From Thamnidium elegans (Eukaryota; Mucoromycota; Mucoromycetes; Mucorales; Mucoraceae): a stretch of 64,000 nt of DNA. Below, in pieces: positions 10,199-22,165 of this stretch. Numbering within the stretch: the stretch's first letter is position 1; every line of letters starts with the position of its first letter. The notes beneath the pieces were generated by a model, which ran no database searches, had not been told where the DNA came from, and saw only the letters and a program-made list of their open reading frames with translations. The DNA is taken from the NCBI GenBank assembly GCA_025201345.1, contig JAIXMG010000001.1:1178001-1242000 (forward strand), in the 5' to 3' direction. The position numbers and the translations under genes are program-made.

Positions 10199-12581
10199 AT
10201 GTCAACAGCATCTGTTGTAAAACACCAACTAAAGTACAAAGAAGATCGACCTAGGCAAAAGAGGTTTAAAGTTGGTAAAGCCTGCTTTACTTGTAGAGTA
10301 AAAAAAATAAAGGTATTTATTTGCTTTAAAAAATTGACTTTTTTTTATTCATTCATTCATTTTCTTTTCTTTTCTTTTCTATTAGTGCGATGGCTTACAA
10401 CCTTGTATGCAGGTATATATACTTATTTATTTATTTATTTTACGCATTCAAGAAGCTTTTAAAACTGTAACTAATTTTTTTTTTCCTGTTTGTTGTCATT
10501 ATCAATAGTGTAAAGGTAATTTTTATATATAAAGACCCCTCTTTTTTTTCTTTTCTTTTTTATATCTGATTACCTGTATTTAATTGACAGCTAGAAGTAG
10601 ACCTTGTTCATTCTCTAAAGATGGCGAAGGTGAAGAAGAAGAAGAAGAGGAAGAAGAATTTAATTCACCTATAGTCTCACCAATTATTGATTCTCCTGCA
10701 ACCAAAAAAATAAGACAATCGAATACCATGGCAAATAGCATCATAGCAACCGAAATCCTAGACCGACTTAACAAGATAATACCTGGTGAAGGAAGAGAAG
10801 GAAAATGGGAATTGGATCATCAAAGATTAACAATACATAATACTAAAATAGCAGAATGTAAGCAACCTAAAGTTGATTTACCATCTAAACCAATTCAACA
10901 GCATTTAATTCAATTGTATTTTAAACACTGTTATTCGACATTTCCAATTATACCGAAAAGATTGTTCTTTAAACAATTTGAATCTTCTACAAGAAAGTTA
11001 CTAACAAGCCCAATGCTGTTATTAATGTTATTTGCGCATGGTGCTCAGTGTCAACAAAAATCGATTATGGATGCTGATCTTTACTTTAAACAAGCTAAAA
11101 TGTTGTTAGATTACGAACTAAATAATCCAAGTCAAAGTACAATTATTGCATTAACGCTAATGAGTTTGTATGAAACTGGAAATAATCAATGTAATACTAT
11201 GTATTGCGTTATGGCAATTCAATTATGCTTTGACCTCAATTTATTAAAGAATTATACCAGTGAATTCATCGAATTAAGAAAACGAATTTGCTGGTCATGT
11301 TATTACCTGGATAAACTAATTCATTCTCAATTGGGTCAACCTTGGATATTAAAGAGTAAAGATATTAAATTAGATATGCCTCTTTTACAGCCAGGTGACG
11401 ATGTTATTGAACACGAAATTTTGGAAGGCTTTGTTTCAACTATAAAGCTATTACAGATAACTGAAAAAGTTCAATATCAACAACAAGGTGACGAGTTAAC
11501 TAATTGGTTACGTTCATTACCACTGCACTTACAACCTGATTCACTTACAAATAGATTAACCTGTCAATTACATTTACTTTACAATTTTATTGAATTATCT
11601 GTACTAAAACCTTATTCTTTTTCTACAACTAAACCAAATCAACAAAAATCAATTACTATAGCAACCAATTTAACCAGACTAATTACAATTCTAGTAACAA
11701 ATCAAACTTGGATATTTAATTATAATTTTACAACATTTGCGCTGTTTGAATCGATTAAAATACACTTACAAAATTGTGGCTCAATCAATATCAATACGGC
11801 ACAACATGCACGTTTTATGTTTCAACAATCTATGCAAACTATGCAATCTTTATTAATACTAGATCAAAAGAGAAATGCAATCACTTCAACTATAACAAAC
11901 TTTTTAACTACACTAGATCAAGCGCTGACGGATGCAGACTTAAACCAAGAAGATATGATGACTCCATTTGTATTGGGAAGCTTAAATGCCAGAAACGGTG
12001 TAGAAGAAGAACGTCAACAATGGTCAAAATTGGATTATTTCTCAAATGGTTTGATTCATCCACCTGTTGTAAAATCAAAATCAAATTTATATTATCATCT
12101 ACCTCTATATAATAATAATAATTATTCTAATAATGTATTTCAAAATTCATGGCGTGCGCAACCACAAACACAAACACAAACACCTGCCGAATTATTGTTA
12201 AGTCAAACACAAACATCAGATATTGCTGCATTAGTCGCTCAAATTCAAGATACAAATGAAGGTAACAAAAGTAGTAATGCTAGTGAAACAACTACCTCTA
12301 CTCCAACAAATAATAATGAAGATATTCTTTATTCCCTGTTATCTGACCAACAACCTGAAACTCAACCAGAACCTGTATCTGAACCCCAACAACAACAGCA
12401 GCAGCAACGGCATTATAATTCTTTTTCTTATCCTTATACTAATGTTGGTTTAGGCATTTATGCTTCTGCACATCAACATCATAACGATGTTATTAGGCAG
12501 CATTTACCAAACTCTCGATCTGTTTCCATGACACATCAAGGGCAAGTTATTGTAGCTACAGATAATCATGGTCATCAATAA
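10199..12581 (+). CDS. Zn2Cys6 (Gal4-type) transcription factor
   Basis: Four exons (10199-10312, 10386-10412, 10509-10515, 10591-12581) give 712 residues. The N-terminal zinc cluster has cysteines at 29, 32, 39, 45, 48 and 55 (C-x2-C-x6-C-x5-C-x2-C-x6-C), with a basic stretch between. It is assembled from four exons, two of them tiny: 27 nt (CDGLQPCMQ) and 7 nt (tgtaaag). An acidic poly-Glu stretch follows. Next comes a fungal_trans-like middle domain with features such as YFKHCYSTFPIIPKRLF and ELRKRICWSCYYLDKLI, and then a Gln/Asn-rich C-terminus with a poly-Gln run near residue 650. The family binds CGG-containing promoter elements. The target is unknown. The start ATG follows a CT-rich leader. 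Confidence 0.92.
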
Positions 12582-13953
12582 AAAAAAAATCCTAAAAAAG
12601 GAAATATTTTAGAGTTTAAAATCACAGAGTATCACGTTGTGTGCGCGCAAAAAAAAAAGAGTGATCGATGTTAAAGGTAGGTGTTAGATAGGACCTGGGG
12701 GTTGGTGATCTAATTGGATGATTATATCTTCTAAAACGTATTATAAAAACAAAAACAGTAATATGTATTATTCTCTGAGGGACTATTGATCCAATATATT
12801 ACGGTAACTTAAGACTAAAATTACACGTTAAAGATACAATAAAAATTACATCAAAGACCATAAAACATTACTAGTACCAAGCAGAACAAGAATTTTAATA
12901 AAAGTAGCCTATTGTAAGATTGATTTACTATAAATAAGGATTGATACTTTACCAAGAGGATATAAATGTACGTTATAAAGATCAAGAGTAACAACATAAT
13001 ATCGATATACTTGAGTTTAGTCCATTTTGATTGGTGTGAGAAGAATCAATGAAACTTTATTTAAGGGATTTGTTTAGTTTTTATTTTATGAATAAAATTT
13101 AACCGTATTACTTTTTACTTAACAAATCAAAAGGCAGTAGTATTTATCTCGGCGAAAATAAGCTGTTAGTAATCCAGCTTATGATTAAACGATCTCTAAT
13201 TAGTAATAAAAGGATGCATATATAAATATTCCTCTCCTCCTTTTCTTTTTAAAAAAAAACTTATTATTTCAATTATGATTTGTAAGCTTCGTAATACCTT
13301 ATAATATAAGTATGCTGACACTGATTGTATATATATATATATTTAGTTAAAAGAAAAAGGTCTCTAAGTGCAAGTGATTGCAGAAGACGAAGAGTGGATC
13401 CTGGTGATAATCCTCCCACTCCTAACCCTATACCTGAAGAACCTGACGATAGGGTCTACAACTCTTTTTTTAATAGAAAGAGTTAACTAGCTAATCTTTT
13501 GACACCAAATTATAGGGCCTACAAGGTAAAGTCAATCGATTAATGGTATATAAATTTATCATTTGTAATCTAACTTTGCGCAATAGAACTTATTTCGGCG
13601 ATATTTATCCTTTGAATCTATACTGTCAATTTTCAGCTGGGAATAATACCGGCCCATTAGTAGTAATATAACCCTTTGGTTTACAAATACATTTATACTT
13701 ACACCATCATATGCGGTAAGATCTAGACCAGAGCAGCTGTCCAGAGGTAGCACACATCACCCGTAATATTAAAATTCAGCAACCTTTATTTTGGAAAGCC
13801 GCTTAGCCGTTAGGTAAATAAGTGTGTCCAATCAATTAGTGATGTCATATCTTGATAACAGAAACAAAAAGTTTATAAATGCTATATTTTCTTTTCTGTA
13901 CTTTTTTTTTTTTTTTCGTTTCTCTTTCAGTAATATAGACAAATATAGACATT
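12582..13953. other. Intergenic region with weak coding relics
   Basis: About 1.4 kb, mostly AT-rich and unassigned. Two short stretches look like decayed coding sequence. One is plus-strand near 13376-13485 (peptide-like DPGDNPPTPNPIPEEPDD before a stop). The other is a minus-strand open frame at 13559-13753. Neither is recognised and neither has a plausible complete gene structure. The end at about 13860-13950 holds a T-rich promoter for the downstream ligase gene. Confidence 0.35.
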
Positions 13954-15614
13954 ATGGCTGATACATTACTTGAAATTTTTAATTCTAAAAAAGGATCTAT
14001 GCATCCAGCTGTTATTATTCCTAAATCAGCACAAGTACCAAGTGATATTAACTATAGTCAGTTATTAGATATTCTTTATGATTTCTCTAGAAAGTTAGCT
14101 AGTCAAGTTCCAGCTCGATGCTTGGCTCGCGGTAGCTCCATTTCCATCAGTTACCCCAACTCTCTTGAATTTACTGTTGCTTTCTTGGCTTCTACTTATA
14201 TGAGCTTGATAGCTTCTCCTTTAAATCCTGCTTATACACAAGATGAATTTAATTTTTATTTGGAAGACTCAAAAAGTACCATTATGATCTTACCTAAAGG
14301 CGCTTTAAATGAAAAAAATAATCCCGCTGTATTGGCTGCTCAAAAGCAAGGCGCTATTATTGTTGAAGTTCATTGGAATGGCACTGGTATCGAAGTCAAT
14401 GCTCGTGTACCTTCTAACTTGGTCAATGAACCTCATCGTACTATCGAAACTTTCTCCCCCAAGCCTGATGAGCCTGCTTTATTATTACATACTAGTGGTA
14501 CAACTGGTAGACCTAAAGGTAAACAAAAAAAACACAGTAAAAGAGCAACAGTAAAATCCTAATAGCCGAAAAAACTATATATAAAAAAAAAATAGGTGTT
14601 CCATTGACTCATCTCAATTTATTAACTTCGATGAGAAACATCGTCAACACTTACGAGTTAACACCAAATGATTGTACGTTACTTGTAATGCCTCTTTTCC
14701 ACGTCCACGGTTTAATTTGTGGTTTATTGTCTACTTTACTTTCTGGTGGTGTTGCTGTCATTCCTCGTAAGTTTAGTGCTTCTCATTTCTGGCAAGATTT
14801 CCAAGATAACAAATGTAATTGGTACACTGCTGTACCCACAATTCATCAAATTTTGCTTCGTTCTCCTCCTAGTCAAGTACCTAGTGTTCGTTTTATCCGT
14901 TCTTGTTCATCCAGTCTTGCACCTTCTACTTTACATCAACTGGAAGAAGCATTCAAGGCCCCTGTCTTGGAAGCTTATGCTATGACAGAAGCCTCCCATC
15001 AAATGACATCCAACCCACTTCCTCATCGTGGTCCACATAAGGCTGGATCAGTCGGTCTCGGTCAAGGTGTTGAAGTCGTCATCTTGGATGATGCAGGAAA
15101 TCCTGCCGAGTTGGGTGAAGTCTGTATTCGTGGAAAGAACGTCACCAAGGGCTATTTAAATAATCCTGAAGCTACAGCCAGTTCATTTACTAAGGATGGT
15201 TATTTTCGTACCGGTGATCAAGGTAAAAAAGATAAAGATGGCTACTTGATCTTGACCGGTCGTATTAAGGAATTGATCAATCGTGGTGGAGAAAAAATAT
15301 CTCCTATCGAATTGGACTCGGTCATGTTGAGTCATCCCAAGATTTCTGAAGCTGTCAGTTTTGGTGTACCTGATGATATGTATGGTCAAGAGGTCCATGC
15401 TGCTGTTGTATTAAAGTCAGGTGTAAAAGATGACGAAAAGTCAATTGAACGTGAATTAATCGCTTATTGTCAAAGTAAGCTTGCTAAATTTAAGGTTCCT
15501 AAGCGTTTTTATGTTACTTCTGTTATGCCCAAGACTGCCACTGGTAAAATTCAACGTCGTAAGATTTGTGAAGTCTTTTTCAAGGCTCCTGCTAAACCTC
15601 AAGCTAAATTATAG
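13954..15614 (+). CDS. PCS60: Peroxisomal oxalyl-CoA synthetase-like AMP-forming ligase (PCS60/AAE3 type)
   Basis: Two exons (13954-14518, 14596-15614) give 527 residues. It is an ANL-superfamily adenylate-forming enzyme. The P-loop-like LLLHTSGTTGRPKG is split by the intron, AYAMTEAS is the A5 motif, YFRTGDQG is A7, LTGRIKELINRGGEKISP is the A8 hinge, and PKTATGKIQRRKI carries the catalytic lysine. The C-terminus ends AKL, a good peroxisomal PTS1 signal. Length and motif spacing fit PCS60/FAT2 of yeast and AAE3 of plants, which make oxalyl-CoA from oxalate, CoA and ATP as the first step of oxalate breakdown. Substrate identity is inferred from family resemblance; a medium-chain acyl- or coumarate-CoA ligase is the alternative. 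It is convergent with the allantoicase fusion gene. Confidence 0.88.
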
Positions 15615-16167
15615 AGAGGTTTTATGTACTATGTTATTTCGCATATATTATTATAAATAAACGCTTTTTCATTTATGCTGCTGATTTCCTATTCTCCTAT
15701 TAACCCATGGCAATGTATTTTCCCGTGAACTTGCGAATAATGTCTTATTAATCTACTTTAGGCGATGGTGTGCAGTAGGTCAAGAAAAGCGGATAAAAGT
15801 TAAAATTCGGCATCTCAGAAGAAATACAATGCAGTTTACAATAAAAACTCTTTGTTTCAGAAAACTAATCAATGGTTCTGACCTTTATTTTGTAAAACTG
15901 AGGTACTTTCAATTCTACTTTTTTTCTCGTAAAATAATAGTAAATCCCATTTTGAAAAATACTGCTTGGATTACAGTGTACCCGGAAAAATACTTTTTTT
16001 TTTAAAAAAAATGAACAGATCATTGGATTAAAAAGCATCCAAATTTAGAAAGACTAAAAAAAAATGACTTTTTATTTTTGAGAGAGGGGGAGGGAGAAAT
16101 CCAGTATATATATACATCATGAATACATACTATATGTTAGCATATATAAGAAAAAAAATTAGATTAT
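15615..16167. other. Convergent 3' spacer
   Basis: Lies between two convergent genes and contains both 3' ends (aataaa at 15655-15660). No open frame or repeat of note was seen apart from short A/T runs. Confidence 0.5.
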
Positions 16168-18087
16168 TTAGAAAATATGGTATCCAGGAACTTGAACTAC
16201 AACATGAGGGGTATCGACTTCGTTACAGTCATCTGCGGGAACGCCACTTTCATGAACAACAACAGCGAAATCGGTTTCATACTCCAAGGCTACCATAGGA
16301 TGATGCCAGACACCAGGGTTATAGTTGATACCTTGTTTAGAGGTAGCAACAAAGGCCTTTAAAGTAGACATATCTGGCTTATCATCAGCACCATTAAGAG
16401 CGACGACAGCGAGATAACCACGAGACTTGTTATCTGTCATGGGGATAAAGGCTTGACTGGAATAAGGATGTCTTTCCAATAACTTGACGGTGAATGGCAA
16501 TTCGTTGGTAGGACGACAATGAAACACACACATATGCATCTTACCCTTACCGTTAGGAAAGTTGTTGACAACTTGTGCTACTTGATGATGCTTTTCTGCT
16601 GTGCCTTGGTTAGCACTAGTAACAAACTCGGCAAATCCGGCTTGAATTACTTGACCGTAAGCTGCGTAAGCTTCAGATGTCAATGGTTCGGCAGTAATGA
16701 GGTTTTTAGGAATAGAAGGTGAAACGATGGGTAAAGTAGGGATTTTACCACCTTCGCGGATACCGTAAAGACGAAGACGCTTGAATCCACCATCTAATTA
16801 AGAACAAAAAAAAAAATTAGAATTTTTTCTTTCCTCAAACTTATATAAATTGCTTACCAGGGATAATGGAAATCCTTGCATGAGTAAAAACTTTATCGGT
16901 GTGAGCAGTATTGAAATAAAAGACACCATGAGCACCAGTGGAAGAGGGTTCAACAAGAGTAGACCATTTAGCATCCTTCTCTGGAACAACAGATTCAGAG
17001 TAAGTACCTTCCAACTTGATTTGACGAGGGAAGTTACCCTTAAAATGAGAGGTATCTACTTCAGCTTGTAAAATGTGTCCCTTGGCACCCAAACGGAAGA
17101 CAACAAAATCAGAGTACCCTTCAACACGGGAACGAGCAGTTTGCCATCCATCGCCCATATTCTCACCACGACCAGGTAAGACCAAAAAGTCACCAGGACC
17201 GTAATGTTCATCACTTACTTGAACCGAACGACCACCATGGCCAACATAGACTAAATCAACCAATTCACTACAACACATTATTGTCAGCACAAAATACACA
17301 AAAAAAAAAAATTAGAAAAAAAAAAGAACTTACTTGATATCCTTGGGGAGAGTAGGATGTACTTCACCATAAGCACGGAAACGAGCGATACCACCATCGG
17401 GATAATTATTTAAACGAAGATGAGTATAGACAGCACTCGTCTTTTCCAATGTGAAAATATTTTGGCAGTTGGGAGGGAGAACAACCTTGGGGAGAATTTC
17501 GGTCCATTGAACATCATTGGCTTGAACATCACCTTCAGGGCAATAGGCACCCTCAACAGAGGCAGCAGGTGCTTGATTACCAGTGAAATAACTGGTATCA
17601 ATGTCAAAACCTTCAAACGAACCAGCAAACCCAAGTTTAATAATACACCTATATAATTATTTATAAGTACTCGTTTACTATCTTTTCCTTTTTTTATATA
17701 TGTATATTACCAATCATAAGTGGGATTGTGACGCTTGGATTCCCATCCATCCATCCATGAACCGGTGTCTGAATTAAAGAAAGAGATTAACAAAGCGAAA
17801 CTTTAGTTTTTTTTTTGGGGATCTCTTACCGACAAACCTTTCAGGACAATAAATTGCAGGTTCGGGGTTAAGCATCATATTAGCAGGAGCAAAGAAATCA
17901 TCGGTAACATCAACCACGGTAGTTCCAAGAGCAGAACTAGCCAAATCTACATTTTTTAAAAGAAAAAAAGAGGAATTAGAATATCTTGAACATATTAGAA
18001 AAATATATACATACTGATAGACTTGTACAATTTCGAAGTCTTGAATTCGTCTGTAGAAATTTTAGTGTAGGCGATAGCGTTGGTCAT
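16168..18087 (-). CDS. Fused allantoicase - ureidoglycolate lyase
   Basis: Six exons on the minus strand (18015-18087, 17830-17946, 17711-17768, 17334-17648, 16858-17267, 16168-16793) give 532 residues. Two tandem allantoicase repeats fill about residues 25-340: repeat 1 has DVTDDFFAPANMML, DTGSWMDGWESKRH and IKLGFAGSFEGFDIDTSYFTGN; repeat 2 has SDEHYGPGDFLVLPGRGENMGDGWQTARSR. After a short linker (PIVSPSIPKNLITAEPLTSEAY) comes a complete ureidoglycolate lyase domain with HMCVFHCRP, FIPMTDNKSRGYLAVVAL and NPGVWHHPMVALE. Allantoicase turns allantoate into ureidoglycolate plus urea, and the lyase splits ureidoglycolate into glyoxylate and urea. Here two consecutive steps of purine degradation sit on one chain; in budding yeast they are separate proteins (DAL2, DAL3). 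All splice phases agree across the domain junction, so the fusion is not an artefact of my joining. Confidence 0.94.
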
Positions 18088-19419
18088 TTTCAAATACTTG
18101 ATATCTAGAGAGAGAAGGAAGATAGTTTTATTTCCAAAGATTTCAAGTTTGTTATTTAACTCATTTTAAAAACGTAGTCACCTTTCTCGGGTAACGAATC
18201 AAATTAGAGTTATACCGCTCATTTCAAATGCAGAAAATATACCGTTGCCTTTTGCAATAAGTGTTTTTTAAGGGACTCTATACTTTTACAAAACATAAAA
18301 ATGAATTTCGAGTTGTATTAAAAGAAAATGAGTCAATATATTTTTCTAACGATATAAAACACAATTAAATTAAAATTGATCTCAACTATTTTAGCTGCAA
18401 ATGTCTGTGTATTTGTTTATAAGAAGACAAAATCATAAACATGGTTGGGCAACAGTATATTTTGATACATGTTCACACTATTGTAAAACTTTCTTTAGAA
18501 GGGCGACAAGGGTTATAGTTAAGAGATCTGTGTAACTTTCTAAATATGTTTTTTAAAGGTTTTGTGTCACCTTTGTTTTTCATATGCATTTACTTGAACT
18601 TTTCGTAAATAGTTTCATTCAGTAGAGGTATAATTGAATTATTTAGGTCTAATATACGTTTTATAAGAAAGTAAATTACACAGGGGAAGTCCGCTTAGCT
18701 TTGAGAAAGAAAGGGTTTTTTTTTGTTTTACATAAACATGTGTTCCCACACAAAATTAATTTTGAATTTTTATAGAGTTTTTGTAGCCAAAAATTATTAT
18801 ACTACATGCCCAGAGAAAGTCGTGGGAGATAGAACTTTTTAAAAAAGAATACAAACAATGCTAAAGATTAAAAAAAACAGTACTAGAATGCTTCAGGCAG
18901 TTTCATTGTCGGCTCTTCAGCGATTAACCGCTAAAATTATCAGCGAAACGCATTACTTCGTAGTGAACACGAAAAGTATATCTATAAGTGAGATACTTAG
19001 TTATACAGTGTAGTATCATAGCTAGTATTTTATATATTACCATGTAAGAAGATGTTGGCGCATTTTTGACTGTAAGGGTAGTTTGGTCTATTCACTACGA
19101 ATAATTAGCGGTAGGGGCTATAATCAATTATACTGATAAAATGTTACATTACTTAGCTTGATGTTACGTAATTGTTTACGGATAATGCCGAACTAAAAGT
19201 GTATCTTTATGAATGTTAGGCTTTAATGATATTTCGGTAACAAATAAAATTTGCCGAGACGTAACTGTCAAATCTAAACATTCTAGTGAACAATAGATAA
19301 GTTAGTAAATAAGCATTATTCTCAAAATAACAGAGAAAAGTAAATTGTGATATAATTTTCCTTATACATATTGGTGAATCGATTAATGTAAAAATTGATA
19401 AATCAAACTGACGTCTTTG

Positions 19420-19423
<4 letters not shown>
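18088..19423. other. Gene-free AT-rich DNA
   Basis: Promoter of the fusion gene at its left edge, then about 1.2 kb with no supported gene. Short conserved-looking stretches (18880-18970) have stops in all frames. Nothing recognisable was found. Confidence 0.45.

Positions 19424-19462
<39 letters not shown>
19424..19462. repeat. 39-nt poly-T tract
   Basis: An uninterrupted run of T within gene-free DNA, one of about ten homopolymers of 28 nt or more in this window. Confidence 0.9.
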
Positions 19463-19466
<4 letters not shown>

Positions 19467-19762
19467 CTTTGTCTATATATTTTTACACCTTTACCTACTT
19501 TTTTTATAGCGTCAGTAACATGACACTAAGAGAGATAAAATTAGATATCATACGGCATATCAAATAAAATAAACGGAAACTTAAAAGAAGGTAATTACGG
19601 CTAGATCGCCTGTTATAATATAAAACATGAAAGTATTTTTACATACACAGTGTTACGCAAACGTCAGCGTCATGACTCTAGCACTTCATGTTAGTATATG
19701 AACGTCATATTAAACTATGCAAGTATTCATTTTGTTTTTATATTATATTAGTCTCAAATAAA

Positions 19763-20002
19763 AGAAAGGGCAAAGAGTGTGACACCACAGAAGTTAAACG
19801 GGCGAAAAAAGCAGCAAAGTACATAAAGAACCAAAGGCGGAAGAGGTGCAAGAATTTCTTGGTGACAATGCGACTGCTACCAGAAAGATCAAGCGTAATA
19901 CTATCGTACTCGATACATATGCAGATGATCTTAAAAATACAGCTATTTCCACATCAAATCATATTAATCAGATGTCAATTATTCGTCAACTACTATATAA
20001 CC
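19763..20002 (+). pseudogene. Unrecognised coding relic
   Basis: A stretch with codon-like composition that must switch frame. One frame gives a Lys/Arg-rich segment (EVKRAKKAAKYIKNQRRKR) and the +1 frame continues with NTIVLDTYADDLKNTAIS, ending at a stop near 20010. It resembles the eroded C-terminal part of a protein gene. No family is recognised and no start is visible. Confidence 0.3.
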
Positions 20003-20289
20003 ATCAACTGTAATAATGAACTCGACACATGTGTATTCACACAAAACTTTTGGTATAGCGTTTGTAAATTAATTTTAAATCAAGAAGTAACAAACAAAAA
20101 AGTCTTTGCCTGATTATATAATGACATGTTAGACAAGTTTCAAAAGTAGATTTGAAAACATTATATACGATGTAAAAATGGCAAATTGATACTCAAATTG
20201 TTTGTCGGCGACATGTAACGAAATGAGCATAGTCTACACTAATATGATGGTAGAAAACTTTCGAATCAAGATTAGCAAATTATTTTTTT

Positions 20290-20620
20290 TGTGGTCCATT
20301 AAAAAAGAATTCCTTGACCTAAAGAGAAGAAAGAGGGGGGCGGGTGAGCTGTGTAGAAATATCTGCTTGAAGAAAGGATTCTTGCTTGAGTTTGAGGATT
20401 TTTTTTGATATTTTCATAACTGTTTCAGTTGTAAACGGAACCTCGTTAAAAGTAAACTCCCAATGAGCAGATCAGAGAAAGTCGAGAGTAGCAACAATAA
20501 CCAAGAGTTGGGGCTCTTATAAGCCCATATCAATTTCCATAGTGGTTAGGACAAGTTGGATAATGGTCGAAAAGACAGCAGTGACGACGGGATCAATATA
20601 ATCATGCTATATCGATTGTC
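20290..20620 (-). pseudogene. Unrecognised minus-strand coding relic
   Basis: Reading the minus strand gives protein-like sequence, for example EFTFNEVPFTTETVMKIS and LKLKQESFLQADIST, with stops about every 25-35 codons. It is probably a decayed gene. The family is unknown. Confidence 0.25.
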
Positions 20621-20764
20621 ATTTGCATACTTTTTGCGGGAAATGATATGTATATTTCGAGATGCTCAAGTCCGAGCTGAAAGAAAAAGAATCCAAGCTT
20701 ACCACATACGAAACATTAGTATATGACAATAATCTTGTTTTAATGTGTTTGATTTAACCTTTTT

Positions 20765-20950
20765 CATACTTAATTCGCCTTCTGTTGCATCAATAACTAA
20801 AGGCCATTCTCACGCATTGTCAACAACATCCCAAAATACTACCTTCAGCGAAGAAGACTAGCTACAGTTTAAAAACAATGTCAGTCGCCGTACCTATTTC
20901 TAGAGAAACATTTGAAAAAAACGTCAACCTTTACAATTAAGCTAACGTTG
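20765..20950 (+). pseudogene. Unrecognised plus-strand coding relic
   Basis: The plus strand gives SPSVASITKGHSHALSTTSQ, then an acidic segment and a basic segment with three in-frame stops. Base composition changes from the surrounding AT-rich DNA. It could be a fragment of the same dead element as the neighbouring relics. Confidence 0.25.
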
Positions 20951-21145
20951 GTGAGGAGCTGTAAGTACTAAATATTACTTATTTTAAAAATTAAATTCAA
21001 ATACTTGATTTTTTTTAGAAGGGTCCCTTCCTTTAAGGCCTATATACTTACGGCTATTCTTAAATCGATTATTACCGATTATAGTGGCGTTAATGCGGGA
21101 GACAGAAGAAGGTGTCCTGGAAAAATCCACCCTTAAATAGAACCT

Positions 21146-21220
21146 ACCCTTAAATCGAATACCTTTAAATCGAATACCTTTAAATCGAATACCTTTAAAT
21201 CGAATACCTTTAAATAGCGC
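21146..21220. repeat. 15-bp tandem repeat, five units
   Basis: Five head-to-tail copies of acctttaaatcgaat (the first and last slightly diverged). On the minus strand it reads as repeated Gly-Ile-Arg-Phe-Lys inside a short open frame. The flank (cctttaaatagcgccgctac, then tgtac) reappears almost unchanged at about 37749-37773, so it is also a dispersed repeat. Confidence 0.85.
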
Positions 21221-22165
21221 CGCTACTGTACAACTCGTTTTTTTCCGGGTTATATTGCTTATATATTCTTGGGATTCAATGCAATTGTAAGTATACATGG
21301 ATCGGAGAGAAAGAGAGAGAAAAAGAGAGAAATAGAGAGAGAGAGATACAAGTGTTAATATCTACTAGTCTAAACAGCAGTTTTAAATTGCTATTTCTTG
21401 TTAGTAAAACTAGAAGGCATATACTATTTTTTCCTTTTTATACAAATGGGTGTTTTCTTTCTTTTGCCTTCTATGGTAAAGACTAATTAATTGCTTTTTT
21501 TGGGTTTCCATTTTATTGGTTAACTATCATGCGAATTGCGGTAAAGAAAAAAAAAGTTTCATTAACTGGTAGTTCATATTGTACAAACAACAACTTCTTT
21601 TCTTTGCTTGATACAGCGTAAATAACGTGTTATGAACCGATAACTTGAATTAACTACTAGCTGTATGTTGTATGTAGGACTACACCCTTTTTCCTTTCTC
21701 TCTCACTCTCTCTATTGAATTGATGTAGTGTAATAGCTTTTTTTTTTGACTTTTTATTTTTATTGTTTTTTTTTGGGTGGTAGTTTGTTATGCATAGTTA
21801 CAGGTCCTCTTTTGGATAATCCTACCCACATGTTGGTTCTTGACTTTTTGTTGTACAGACAAATAATACTTCTATTGCAAAATAATAATTCTTTAAATAT
21901 CGATAGTAACTTGAATAAAATATCTGTTGTCTAAACAACCGTGTCCTTTTTTTTTTTTTTTTTTTTTTTATCAGATTAATAATTATACAACTTGCCAAAA
22001 AATTTTCAGCCAACTTTTTTTTTGTTTACAAGCAGAGCTTTGTGATTTTTTTTTTTAAAAATGTCCTTTTTCCTTTTTTTTTTTTTCCTTATCGTTTTAT
22101 TTTATTTTACAAGCTTGTTGTTTCTGAATAACCTTATCCTACTTTTTTTTATATACATACGCAAT
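21221..22165. other. Spacer and promoter region of the kinase gene
   Basis: Contains an AG-rich microsatellite (21305-21347), a poly-T tract near 21949-21969 and T-rich leader sequence. An open frame begins at 22061 with a run of Phe/Leu codons read from poly-T; this is judged to be leader, with the real start at 22166. Confidence 0.5.

Noticed and set aside
10584..10590. Start of the Zn2Cys6 gene near 10584
   Set aside because: The large frame begins there only with a non-ATG codon inside the intron; the cysteine pattern requires the upstream exons from 10199.
21146..21220. Possible CRISPR-like array
   Set aside because: The units are directly head-to-tail without spacers and the genome is eukaryotic; it is a minisatellite.
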